Source: DAISKN01 sp963716925
GTDB taxonomy: Bacteria > Acidobacteriota > Vicinamibacteria > Marinacidobacterales > SMYC01
Direction: 5' to 3'
DNA: 64,000 nucleotides
Assembly: GCA_963716925.1 (NCBI GenBank)
Contig: CAVQUX010000014.1
Location: 744,001 to 808,000, forward strand
The position numbers were made by a program, and so were the translations under genes. Of this stretch, positions 33,250 through 41,443 are shown in pieces. The notes under the pieces were generated by a model that made no database searches, was not told the origin of the DNA, and was given only the letters and a program-made list of their open reading frames with translations. The stretch's first letter is position 1; every line of letters begins with the position of its first letter.

Positions 33250-33470
33250 AGCTTCCCGCGGTCTCGGGAAAGGAAGTCTTCAACGCCCTGATTCGGAACG
33301 GTTGGGTTGAGATCCGCACGGGAGCATCCAGTCACCGGTATCTGAAGCATCCGAATCGTGGAGGTTTGGTGACCGTTCCCTACACTACGAAGGATCTTCC
33401 GAAGGGCACGTTGAACTCGATCCTCAAGCAAGCAGGGTTGAATGCCGCCGAGCTTCATCAGATGCTCTGA
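33246..33470 (+). CDS. hicA: HicA-family mRNA interferase toxin
   Basis: 74-aa double-stranded-RNA-binding-fold toxin that cleaves mRNA. The family signature SSHRYLKHP (GSHH-type; the catalytic His is kept) is followed by VTVPYTTKDLPKGTLNSILKQAGL. GTG start overlapping hicB. It lies 27 bp before queA in a housekeeping operon; no transposase or integrase is near. Confidence 0.87.
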   Translation: MKLPAVSGKEVFNALIRNGWVEIRTGASSHRYLKHPNRGGLVTVPYTTKDLPKGTLNSILKQAGLNAAELHQML

Positions 33471-33497
33471 AGGCGAGCCTCTTTCCTCGAGGCAATA

Positions 33498-34526
33498 GTG
33501 ACCCGGCTCTCGGATTTCGACTACGAGCTTCCCGCGGAGCTCATCGCGCAGACGCCCGTTTTCGAAAGAGATCTCTCCCGTCTCCTTCATGTGGGTCCCG
33601 ACGGAACCCTGCGCCATCACGTCTTTCGCGACCTTCCGGCACTGCTCGAGCCCGGTGACCTCCTCGTCCTGAACGACACGCGCGTTTTTCCCGCGCGCCT
33701 CGAAGGAGTGCGGGACGGTGGAGGCCGAAGCGAGCTCCTGCTTCTGGAGCGGCTCGATTCCGATCGCTGGCGGGTGCTCGCAAAGCCCGCGAGAAAGATT
33801 CGCGCGGGCGATCGCCTCTCCTTCGCCGACGGACGGCTCGAAGCCGAGGTGCTTTCGGTCGAGGAGGAAGGAAAGCGGGTCGTGCAGTTTCGATTCAAGG
33901 GCGATTGGGATGCCCTGCTCGAGGAGCTGGGAACGACTCCTCTACCTCCTTACATCGGGAGCGCCGGAGGGGAGCGGACCACGAGGCTCCGCTACCAGAC
34001 GATCTACGCACGCCCCTCGGGGTCCATCGCCGCGCCGACCGCGGGACTCCACTTCACCGAGCGGATGTTCGAAGCTTTGCGCGACCGAGGGGTCGACCTC
34101 GCCTTCGTCACGCTGCACGTCGGCCATGCGACGTTCCAGCCGATCCGGGAGGAGGAGATCGAAACCCACCGCATGGGACTCGAACGGTACATCGTTTCCG
34201 AGGAAACGAGGGAGAAGATCCGAACGGGGCGGCGCGTCATCGCCGTCGGCACCACGACGGTTCGGGCCCTCGAGAGCGCGGCGCTCGCGGGTTTTCGGCC
34301 GGGCTGGCAAGAGACCGACCTGTTCATCTCACCCGGCTTCGAGTTCGGCGTCGTCTCGGGGCTCCTCACGAATTTCCACCTGCCGAGGAGCTCCCTGCTG
34401 ATACTCGTCTCGGCGTTCGGCGGGCGGGAACGGGTCCTAGAGGCCTACCGCGAGGCGGTGAAAGAGCGCTATCGCTTCTACAGCTTCGGCGACGCGATGC
34501 TCCTCTATCCCGCCGGTGTGCGATAA
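33498..34526 (+). CDS. queA: S-adenosylmethionine:tRNA ribosyltransferase-isomerase
   Basis: Adds the epoxycyclopentanediol precursor to preQ1-tRNA in queuosine synthesis. The 342-aa protein begins LSDFDYELPAELIAQTP and has LLVLNDTRVFPARL, GSIAAPTAGLHFTERM, FVTLHVGHATFQP, AVGTTTVRALES and LLTNFHLPRSSLLILVSAF. GTG start. ruvB-queA adjacency is common in bacteria; here hicBA sits between them. Confidence 0.96.
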   Translation: MTRLSDFDYELPAELIAQTPVFERDLSRLLHVGPDGTLRHHVFRDLPALLEPGDLLVLNDTRVFPARLEGVRDGGGRSELLLLERLDSDRWRVLAKPARKIRAGDRLSFADGRLEAEVLSVEEEGKRVVQFRFKGDWDALLEELGTTPLPPYIGSAGGERTTRLRYQTIYARPSGSIAAPTAGLHFTERMFEALRDRGVDLAFVTLHVGHATFQPIREEEIETHRMGLERYIVSEETREKIRTGRRVIAVGTTTVRALESAALAGFRPGWQETDLFISPGFEFGVVSGLLTNFHLPRSSLLILVSAFGGRERVLEAYREAVKERYRFYSFGDAMLLYPAGVR

Positions 34527-34534
34527 TTCCCGCC

Positions 34535-35119
34535 GTGGATCGGAAGGCCCTCCTCGCGATCGTCGAGGAAAGCGCGCGCCTCAAGCGGGAGTTCTTCGAG
34601 GCCGAGGCGGACTCGGTGCTCGCGGCCGGCCGGATGCTCGTTTCGGCCCTTTCCTCCGGGAGAAAGGTTCTTGTCTTCGGGAACGGGGGAAGCGCTGCCG
34701 ATTCGCAGCATTTCGCGGCGGAGCTCGTGAACCGCTTCCGGCTCGACCGCCCCGCGCTTCCCGCGATCGCCCTCACCACCGACACTTCGATCCTCACCAG
34801 CATCGCGAACGACAGCGATTACGAGAGCGTCTTCAGCCGCCAGGTCGAAGCCCTGGGAGCTCCGGGAGACGTCGCCGTCGCCGTCAGCACCAGCGGCGGC
34901 TCTCCCAACGTCCTGAAAGCCGTCGAGGCGGCGCGGGCGCGGGGCCTCCGGACGCTTGGGCTCGCCGGTCGCGACGGCGGGAAGCTCGCCAAGGCCGTGG
35001 ACCTCTGCCTCACCGTGCCCCATCGGGAGACGGCCCGGATTCAGGAAGTCCACGGGCTCCTGATCCACCTCTTCTGCGAGATGATCGACGGCGCGCTCTT
35101 TCCAGACCGAGGCCGCTGA
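34535..35119 (+). CDS. gmhA: SIS-domain phosphosugar isomerase, phosphoheptose isomerase-like
   Basis: 194-aa protein of the GmhA/SIS type. The SIS phosphate loop is GNGGSAADSQHFAAELVNRF, followed by TDTSILTSIANDSDYESVFSRQ, VAVSTSGGSPNVLKA and TARIQEVHGLLIHLFCEMID. It probably makes D-glycero-D-manno-heptose 7-phosphate for LPS core. GTG start 8 bp after the queA stop, and TGATG coupling to the next gene. DiaA relatives are similar; the QEVHGLLIH segment fits either. Confidence 0.85.
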   Translation: MDRKALLAIVEESARLKREFFEAEADSVLAAGRMLVSALSSGRKVLVFGNGGSAADSQHFAAELVNRFRLDRPALPAIALTTDTSILTSIANDSDYESVFSRQVEALGAPGDVAVAVSTSGGSPNVLKAVEAARARGLRTLGLAGRDGGKLAKAVDLCLTVPHRETARIQEVHGLLIHLFCEMIDGALFPDRGR

Positions 35120-36066
35120 TGCCGTCTCGCTACGCCGTCTCCCCGCTCGACCTTTCGAAGCTCGAGACCTACCCTCTCGCGTCCCGCAAGAGCAAGGTGT
35201 CGGCGGAGCAAATCGGAAAGCCCGCGGCGCCGGGTGGAAGCTTCCGCGATTTCTGGCGGAGTCTTCCCGACATTCTCGCAGGGCGCGATCTGAGAGAGCT
35301 CGTCCGGCGATTGAAAAGCGCGCGGGAGAGCGAGCGCGCGATCCTCTGGGGCCTCGGGGCGCACGTGATCAAGGTCGGTCTCTCGCCCGTCCTCGTCGAC
35401 CTCATGGAGCGCGGCTACATCCAGGGGCTCGCGCTCAACGGGGCCGGCATCATCCACGACTTCGAGATGGCGGTCGCGGGAGAGACGTCGGAGGAGGTGG
35501 CCGAGGGTCTGGGCGCGGGAAAGTTCGGGATGGCGGAAGAGACGGGATCGCTCCTGAACCGCGGGATCAACGACGGCGTCGCCTCGGGCCTCGGCCTCGG
35601 TGAATCCGTGGGAGCGTTCCTCGCGGAGCTCTCTCCCCCTCACGAGAAACTGAGCCTGCTCTCGAATGCCTATCGCCTGGCGATTCCGGTGACCGTCCAT
35701 GTCGCCGTGGGAACGGACATCATCCACATGCACCCGCAGGCCTCGGGCGAGGCCATCGGAAAGGGAAGCCTCACCGACTTTCGCCTCTTCGCCAGCGTGG
35801 TGAGGGGGCTCGACGGCGGGGGCGTCTACCTCAACTTCGGCTCCGCCGTTCTTCTCCCCGAGGTTTTTCTCAAAGCGGTGAGCGTGGTGAGAAACCTCGG
35901 CTACCCGCTCACCGACTTCTCCACCGCCAACTTCGACTTCATCCGGCATTACCGCCCGCGGGTGAACGTCGTCGAGAGGCCGGTCATGGGAACCGGCCGG
36001 GGGTTCGACTTCGTGGGTCACCACGAGATCCTGATGCCGCTTCTCGCCGCCGCGCTTCTCGAGTGA
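35119..36066 (+). CDS. Deoxyhypusine-synthase-like protein of unknown role
   Basis: 315-aa soluble protein. Segments ILWGLGAHVIKVGLSPVLVD, LALNGAGIIHDFEMAV, GMAEETGSLLNRGI, IPVTVHVAVGTDIIHMHP and GSAVLLPEVFLKAVSVVRN suggest a Rossmann-like NAD-binding fold distantly related to deoxyhypusine synthase. I recall similar uncharacterised proteins in Acidobacteria and Deltaproteobacteria. No eIF5A-like substrate would be expected in bacteria. Its start shares a base with the gmhA stop, so it is probably translated with the phosphosugar isomerase and may act in sugar or envelope metabolism. The specific reaction is unknown; DHS homology is by eye only. Confidence 0.6.
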   Translation: MPSRYAVSPLDLSKLETYPLASRKSKVSAEQIGKPAAPGGSFRDFWRSLPDILAGRDLRELVRRLKSARESERAILWGLGAHVIKVGLSPVLVDLMERGYIQGLALNGAGIIHDFEMAVAGETSEEVAEGLGAGKFGMAEETGSLLNRGINDGVASGLGLGESVGAFLAELSPPHEKLSLLSNAYRLAIPVTVHVAVGTDIIHMHPQASGEAIGKGSLTDFRLFASVVRGLDGGGVYLNFGSAVLLPEVFLKAVSVVRNLGYPLTDFSTANFDFIRHYRPRVNVVERPVMGTGRGFDFVGHHEILMPLLAAALLE

Positions 36067-36073
36067 CAGAAGT

Positions 36074-37315
36074 TCAGCCGGCGGTCACACGGACGAAGAT
36101 CCCGAAAGAGCGCGGTCTCGTCCCATAGACGAAATCGAGCTCGGGCTCGACCCGGAGAAGGCTTCCGTAGGCGCCGACCCCGATACGGGCGTGTGGGCGG
36201 ACGAGGAAGTCGAAAACGTAGCCCGCCGAGACCTTTCCCACGTTGTAGACCACGTCGTGTCTCCGATCGGCCGCGAGGAAGAGCTCGTTCTTCTCCGCCC
36301 ACTCGAGACGACCGAAGACCGCGTGAGCGTTTGCGAATCGGAGCCCGGTCTCGATCAGGAGCGCGTGCTGAACGGGGGAGATGCCCGGGGTGAAGTGATA
36401 GTGCACTCCCGGGGGAAGAGTCGCGGGCGGCGCCGTGAGCCTCTCGGTATCGTTCCGCCCGTACGCGACGGTCGTCTGCCAGTAGCCTCGCGCGAGAGGT
36501 CGATGGTACGTCGTGGAGGCGGTGACCCGGACGACGTCGAGGGAAGGGTGGAGACGGTCCGGCTCACGCACCCAGGCGGCGCTCACCTGCGTCGACCAGC
36601 GGGGCGACGGGTTGTAGGTGAGCCGGGCGGCGAATGAATCCAGATCGAAACCGTCGAGGTCCCAGCGATGAGCGTCGGGCTCCCGGCCGTTGAAGAGCGA
36701 TCCGTCGAGCTTCCACCGGCCCTCGCTCTCCCACCCCACGGTGAGGACGCCGTGGCTGATGTGGGAGCCGTCGAGCCAATGGTGAGTAATCGGTGCTATC
36801 GGGTTGTCGTAGGCCGAAAGGCGGTGCATGAATGCCGGGGGCCCGAGCGCCGGCTCTCCGACCGGAGCGAAGTAGACGAACAAGCCGCCTCGCTGGTAGC
36901 GGGCCGCGATCTCCATGAAGAGGTCGTGCGGGTGCTGCCGGTCGAAGAGCGGGTTCCTCCCGTCGGCGGACTCTCCCGTCTGGAGGAGCATGGGATATCC
37001 GCGCGCTCCCAGGCTCGGCTCGAGCGAGGCCATCACCCGGAAACCGAAGCGTCCCTCACCCAGAGATCGTTCCGCGTGAAACATCGCCATGTTGGTCGAG
37101 AAGGCTTCCGACTCGCCTCGCACTCCGGACTCGTCCTGGTACGCGAGGTTGACGAAGCCGTGGAACATGAGCGACCAGGCTCCGGCCGTCCCGTGGAGCC
37201 CCTGCATGGGGGAGGACGCCGGGAGCCAGCTCGTTCCCGAGACCGGCGATGGAGATGGGGGGTGCTCGTCTTGCTGCGCGGCGAGAAAGGCCGCGAAAAG
37301 GAAGGCGCCCGTCAG
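36074..37315 (-). CDS. Predicted outer-membrane beta-barrel protein, uncharacterised
   Basis: About 413 aa with alternating amphipathic strands, aromatic-rich segments and a C-terminal strand ending FGIFVRVTAG. Conserved-looking boxes are MFHGFVNLAYQDESG, FDRQHPHDLFMEIAARYQRG and THHWLDGSHISHGVLT; the many histidines suggest metal contact. No ATG, GTG or TTG exists near the apparent signal sequence TGAFLFAAFLAAQQ. A CTG at 37315 has GGGAGG six bases upstream and overlaps the preceding stop as CTGA, so a CTG start is proposed. The first ATG is at 37207. The frame upstream of 37315 is antisense noise. Confidence 0.7.
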   Translation of the reverse strand: MTGAFLFAAFLAAQQDEHPPSPSPVSGTSWLPASSPMQGLHGTAGAWSLMFHGFVNLAYQDESGVRGESEAFSTNMAMFHAERSLGEGRFGFRVMASLEPSLGARGYPMLLQTGESADGRNPLFDRQHPHDLFMEIAARYQRGGLFVYFAPVGEPALGPPAFMHRLSAYDNPIAPITHHWLDGSHISHGVLTVGWESEGRWKLDGSLFNGREPDAHRWDLDGFDLDSFAARLTYNPSPRWSTQVSAAWVREPDRLHPSLDVVRVTASTTYHRPLARGYWQTTVAYGRNDTERLTAPPATLPPGVHYHFTPGISPVQHALLIETGLRFANAHAVFGRLEWAEKNELFLAADRRHDVVYNVGKVSAGYVFDFLVRPHARIGVGAYGSLLRVEPELDFVYGTRPRSFGIFVRVTAG

Positions 37316-38331
37316 CGACGGCCTCCCTTCGACCGCACCTCCATCTGAAACGCGATGGTGAAATCGGGGGAGAAGCTCGAGAGGTCCTCGACGAGCCGCC
37401 ATTCGTAGACGAAAGTCTCCGAGTGGCGGTAGCGGACCCCGAGGGCGAGCTGGATTCCCGGCGACGTGAGATTCACGACCTCGCCGCGGACCGGAGGCCG
37501 AAAGTAGTCCGCCTGAATCAAGGCGGCGAGCCTGGGCTTGAAGCGCCAGTCCGCCCCCACCATGAAGGAAAGGTAGTCGCGGGTCTCGAATCGCTCCGGG
37601 GCACCGAGGAAGTGATAGTTCAGGTTCAAATAGAGTCCGTACTTCGGGCCGATGCGATCGAACGCCACCCCCAGACCGAAATCGGTCGCTCCGCTTCCGC
37701 TGAGGTTCTGCGGGTCTCCCGTCGGGAGCTTCAACGCTCCTCGGACCGCGAGCGAGCGGAGGTTTCCTACGTAGAGCGTCTTCTTCACGTCGATGGCGAC
37801 GTCCCCCACCGCCCCGAAAGAATGCGTCCCCGCGAGAACCACCTGGTCCCCGCGGCGGTACTGGAAATCCGCCAGCCCGTACGGCGTCTGTCCCCGGAGG
37901 AGGTTCGGGAGCCCGAAGGCTTCGTGAAACGAGCTCACGAACGGGTCGAGAAATCCGCCGTAGTAAGCGTAGAAGGGAACGGAGAACCCGAGCTCGAGAC
38001 CATGGCCGAAGCCCCGCTTCATGGCGACGAGAGTCCGAAGGTACTCGAGATCGAATCGCAGGAACTCGTTGTCCGTCTGCTGCTCCTGGATGATGTTCGA
38101 GTAGTCGAAGGTGAAATCGAGATCGAGCTCCCCCTTTCCGAGCGGGGACGCGCGGTCGGGCGTCAGGTAAACGAAGAGAAGCGCCATCGGCGTCTGGTTC
38201 CGGCTTCCGAGCGGACGGCGCCAGCTCGAGCTCGCCGAGGTCTCTTCCCCTGCGGCCTCGGTCTGGCCGAATACGGCGGATGCGGAGAGCAGCAGCGCGC
38301 ACAGGGATCGAGCGAGGACCGGTGTTCTCAT
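37312..38331 (-). CDS. DUF3187-like predicted outer-membrane protein
   Basis: 339-aa protein with a signal peptide (RTPVLARSLCALLLSASAVFGQ) and a beta-barrel-like body: GELDLDFTFDYSNI, GLELGFSVPFYAYYGGFLD, VRGALKLPTGDP and YGLYLNLNYHF. The layout resembles the DUF3187 family, by eye. ATG at 38331 is chosen for the signal peptide; the frame continues upstream to 38451 without one. It is followed by the second barrel gene with a 4-nt overlap, so the two are co-expressed and perhaps functionally paired. Confidence 0.72.
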   Translation of the reverse strand: MRTPVLARSLCALLLSASAVFGQTEAAGEETSASSSWRRPLGSRNQTPMALLFVYLTPDRASPLGKGELDLDFTFDYSNIIQEQQTDNEFLRFDLEYLRTLVAMKRGFGHGLELGFSVPFYAYYGGFLDPFVSSFHEAFGLPNLLRGQTPYGLADFQYRRGDQVVLAGTHSFGAVGDVAIDVKKTLYVGNLRSLAVRGALKLPTGDPQNLSGSGATDFGLGVAFDRIGPKYGLYLNLNYHFLGAPERFETRDYLSFMVGADWRFKPRLAALIQADYFRPPVRGEVVNLTSPGIQLALGVRYRHSETFVYEWRLVEDLSSFSPDFTIAFQMEVRSKGGRR

Positions 38332-38395
38332 CGTCGGACGCGGGAATTCGAAGATCCCTATGATATACCCTGCGAGCGACGGAGGTCTCGTAAAC

Positions 38396-38821
38396 ATGAG
38401 CAGTTCCGCCGATGGGACCCATGAGAAAAGGCGCTCGGTCTCGAGCGGCACGGTCTGGGAAGAGAAATTCGGCTACTCCCGCGCGGTGCGCGTAGGCAAT
38501 CGCATCCTCGTTTCCGGCACCACGGCCACCGGTCCCGGCGGGCCCGTGGCTCCGGGCGATCCCGCGGCCCAGGCGCGCTACGCGCTGGACAAGATCGAGA
38601 GGGCGATTCGCGATCTCGGGGGCACTCTCGAAGACGTGGTCCGGACGCGGATCTTCATCGCCCGGATGGAGGACTGGGAGGCGGTGGCCAAGGTGCACGG
38701 GGACCGGTTCGGGAAGATCCGCCCGGCGAATACCCTGGTTCGCGCCGATCTCGTGGGAGAGGCGTTCCTCGTCGAGATCGAGGCCGAGGCGGTCGTGGGA
38801 TCGGCCGCGGAAGCGGAATGA
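38396..38821 (+). CDS. RidA-family protein lacking the catalytic arginine
   Basis: 141-aa trimeric Rid-fold protein (YjgF/YER057c/UK114). AVRVGNRILVSGTTATGPGG, QARYALDKIERAIRDLGG and VVRTRIFIARMEDWEAVAKVHG are typical. In RidA the imine-hydrolysing Arg sits in PARSCVEV; here the matching segment reads PANTLVRA, so that Arg is absent and enamine/imine deaminase activity is doubtful. ATG at 38396 has ggagg at 38381-38385 and a TATGAT at 38359-38364. Followed by the luciferase-like gene with a 4-nt overlap. Confidence 0.85.
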   Translation: MSSSADGTHEKRRSVSSGTVWEEKFGYSRAVRVGNRILVSGTTATGPGGPVAPGDPAAQARYALDKIERAIRDLGGTLEDVVRTRIFIARMEDWEAVAKVHGDRFGKIRPANTLVRADLVGEAFLVEIEAEAVVGSAAEAE

Positions 38822-39822
38822 GCGGGGCTTTCACTTTCAGCATCCGCCTCAACAACGATCATCGGATCGAGGAGTACGTGGCTCTCGCGCGGAAGGCGGA
38901 GGATTTCGGCTTCGACCAGCTCTGGGTCAGCAACGACCTTTTCCTCAAGAGCGCTCCCGTAATCCTTTCGGCGGTCGCCGGGGCGACGAGTCGCCTCGGG
39001 ATCGGCATCGCGGTTCTCAACCCCTACACCATGAACCCCGGGGAAATCGCGATGCTGGCGGCGACGCTCGACGAGCTATCAGGAAATCGCTTCCACCTGG
39101 GTTTCGCCGCCGGAGCGGCCGAGTTCATCAAGTGGGTCGGTGTGGAGTACCGGACACCTCTCGCCGCGGTGAGGGAGTCGGTCGCGGCGATCCGGCGTCT
39201 TCTCGCGGGCGAGGCGGGAATCCCGTCGAGCACTCTTCCCTGGACGAAAGACGCCTACCTGCGCTTTCGCGCACCTCGGACCACCCCCATCTATCTCGGC
39301 GCGATGGGTCCGAAGATGCTCCGGCTTTCGGGTGAAATCGGAGACGGGGCCCTTCCGCTTCTTCTTCCTCCGGAGCACTACTTCACCGTGCGGCCGATCG
39401 TCGAAGAGGGAATGAAGGACCGCGACCCCGCGCTCGGCCCCATCGACTTCGCCTGCTGCATCTGGGTCTCGCTCTCGAGCGACGCTCGGGCGGCGCGGCG
39501 GGTTCTGGCCGAGAAGATCGCCTACTACGGCTCCGCCCTCTCGCCCCTCATCCTGGATCGGCTCTCCCTCACCCACCAGGACTTCGCTATCATCGAGAGG
39601 GCGGTCACGGAGGAGCGCGACATGGACAAAGCCTGTTCCCTCGTCGACGAGAGGATGCTCCGCATCGGCGTCGTCGGGGGCGCGAAAGAGGTCATCCAGA
39701 GGCTCGAGCCTCTGGTCGCGGCGGGCGGACGCCACCTGAGCTTCGGACCCCCGCTCGGGCCCGACCCCCTGGAGGCCGTCGAAATCCTCGGAAGAGACGT
39801 CCTTCCGTACTTCCGTTCGTAA
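38818..39822 (+). CDS. LLM-class flavin/F420-dependent oxidoreductase
   Basis: 334-aa luciferase-like TIM barrel. The N-terminal pattern IEEYVALARKAEDFGFDQLWVSND and the later RLGIGIAVLNPYTMNPGEIAMLAATLDELS (in pieces) and FHLGFAAG are characteristic of the methylene-tetrahydromethanopterin-reductase-like branch. The cofactor may be FMN or F420, not decidable from sequence alone. Coupled to the RidA-like gene by ATGA and followed after 6 bp by a carboxyltransferase, suggesting a shared catabolic task. Confidence 0.83.
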   Translation: MSGAFTFSIRLNNDHRIEEYVALARKAEDFGFDQLWVSNDLFLKSAPVILSAVAGATSRLGIGIAVLNPYTMNPGEIAMLAATLDELSGNRFHLGFAAGAAEFIKWVGVEYRTPLAAVRESVAAIRRLLAGEAGIPSSTLPWTKDAYLRFRAPRTTPIYLGAMGPKMLRLSGEIGDGALPLLLPPEHYFTVRPIVEEGMKDRDPALGPIDFACCIWVSLSSDARAARRVLAEKIAYYGSALSPLILDRLSLTHQDFAIIERAVTEERDMDKACSLVDERMLRIGVVGGAKEVIQRLEPLVAAGGRHLSFGPPLGPDPLEAVEILGRDVLPYFRS

Positions 39823-39828
39823 GCACCC

Positions 39829-41436
39829 GTGAGCCTCATCCGCAGCCAGATCGCGACCGGCTCCGAGGACTGTCGGGAGAACCGCGCTCTTCACCTCACC
39901 CTCAACCAGGACGTCGAGCGGAAGCTCGAGGGGATCCGCCGGGGAGGGGATGAAAAATCCCACGCGCGGCACCGGGAGCAGGGGAAGCTCTTCGTCCGCG
40001 ATCGCATCGCCCGGCTATGCGACGAAGGCTCCCCGTTCCTCGAGATCGGGGCTTTCGCCGGACACGAGCTCTACGAGGACCCGGTGCCCGCGGGAGGAAT
40101 CGTCTGCGGCGTCGGCCTGGTGCGGGGACGACAGTGCATGATCGTCGCGAACGACGCGACGGTGAAAGGCGGGACCTACTACCCCATTACCGTGAAGAAG
40201 CACCTCCGGGCGCAGGAGATTGCCTTCGAGAACCGGCTTCCGTGCATCTACCTCGTCGACAGCGGCGGAGCGTTCCTCCCGCTCCAGGCGGAGGTCTTTC
40301 CCGATCGCGACCACTTCGGCCGGATTTTTCGGAATCAAGCGGTCCTGAGCGCCGCACGCGTCCCCCAGCTCTCCGCGGTCATGGGGATGTGCACCGCCGG
40401 CGGGGCCTATGTTCCCGCGATGAGCGACCAGGCGGTGATCGTGAACGGAACCGGCACCATCTTCCTCGGCGGCCCTCCCCTGGTGAAAGCGGCGACGGGC
40501 GAGGACGTGACCGCCGAGGAGCTCGGAGGCGCGCGCGTCCACACCGAGCTTTCGGGAGTCGCCGATCACTTCGCCGAGGACGACGAGCACGCCCTGGAGA
40601 CGCTGAGGGACATCGTGGGACACCTGGGAAAGAGGGCGCAGGCCGACGTGCGCCTCCAGTCGCCGGAGCCGCCGGCGTACGATCCCGAAGAGATCCTCGG
40701 TATCTGGCCCCGGGACCCGAGGCGGCAGATCGACGTGAGGGAAGTCCTCGCGCGCATCGTCGACGGAAGCCGCCTCTTCGAGTTCAAGAAGCGCTACGGA
40801 GCGACCCTGGTGACCGGTTTCGCGCATATCGAGGGGATACCCGTGGCCATCCTCGCGAACAACGGAGTCCTGTTCAGCGAGAGCGCTCTCAAGGCGACGC
40901 ACTTCATCGAGCTGGCGACGGCGGAGAAGGTTCCGCTCCTCTTTCTCCAGAACATCACCGGGTTCATGGTGGGCGCGGCCTACGAGCGGGGCGGCATCGC
41001 GAAGGACGGGGCGAAGATGGTGCACGCGGTCGCGACCGCCCGCGTTCCCAAGCTCACCGTCCTTCTCGGGGGAAGTTTCGGGGCGGGGAACTACGGAATG
41101 TGCGGCCGCGCCTACGATCCTCGGTTCCTCTGGAGCTGGCCCACGGCCCGCATCTCGGTCATGGGGGGGGAGCAGGCGGCTTCGGTTCTGGTCACGGTGA
41201 AGAGGGATCAGCTCGCGCGCAGGAACGAGGAGCTGTCCAGCGAGGACGCCGCGGCGATCGCCGAGCCCATCCGCGAGAAGTACGAGCGCGAGGGACACCC
41301 TTATTATGCCTCGGCGCGGCTCTGGGACGACGGCGTCGTGGATATGCGGAAGACGCGGTCGATTCTCGGGCTCTCCCTCGCGACTGCGCTCAACGCGCCC
41401 ATCCCGGAGACCCGGGTCGGCGTTTTCCGGATGTGA
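39829..41436 (+). CDS. Acyl-CoA carboxylase carboxyltransferase (beta) subunit, methylcrotonyl/geranyl type
   Basis: 535-aa biotin-dependent carboxyltransferase. It starts with LNQDVERKLEGIRRGGDEKSH-like sequence (in the MCC pattern), LCDEGSPFLEIGAFAGHELY, VKGGTYYPITVKKHLRAQEIA, VDSGGAFLPLQAEVFPDRDH and GMCTAGGAYVPAMSDQAVIV. The FLPLQ... and GGTYYP segments mark the methylcrotonyl/geranyl-CoA subgroup rather than propionyl-CoA carboxylase. Pairs with the biotin carboxylase subunit at 44.2 kb. GTG start, no overlap. Confidence 0.92.
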   Translation: MSLIRSQIATGSEDCRENRALHLTLNQDVERKLEGIRRGGDEKSHARHREQGKLFVRDRIARLCDEGSPFLEIGAFAGHELYEDPVPAGGIVCGVGLVRGRQCMIVANDATVKGGTYYPITVKKHLRAQEIAFENRLPCIYLVDSGGAFLPLQAEVFPDRDHFGRIFRNQAVLSAARVPQLSAVMGMCTAGGAYVPAMSDQAVIVNGTGTIFLGGPPLVKAATGEDVTAEELGGARVHTELSGVADHFAEDDEHALETLRDIVGHLGKRAQADVRLQSPEPPAYDPEEILGIWPRDPRRQIDVREVLARIVDGSRLFEFKKRYGATLVTGFAHIEGIPVAILANNGVLFSESALKATHFIELATAEKVPLLFLQNITGFMVGAAYERGGIAKDGAKMVHAVATARVPKLTVLLGGSFGAGNYGMCGRAYDPRFLWSWPTARISVMGGEQAASVLVTVKRDQLARRNEELSSEDAAAIAEPIREKYEREGHPYYASARLWDDGVVDMRKTRSILGLSLATALNAPIPETRVGVFRM

Positions 41437-41443
41437 CCCTTTC

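Noticed and set aside
36074..38698. 874-aa frame spanning both barrel genes
   Set aside because: Only its C-terminal 413 residues look like a real protein; the rest overlaps the DUF3187-like gene out of frame.
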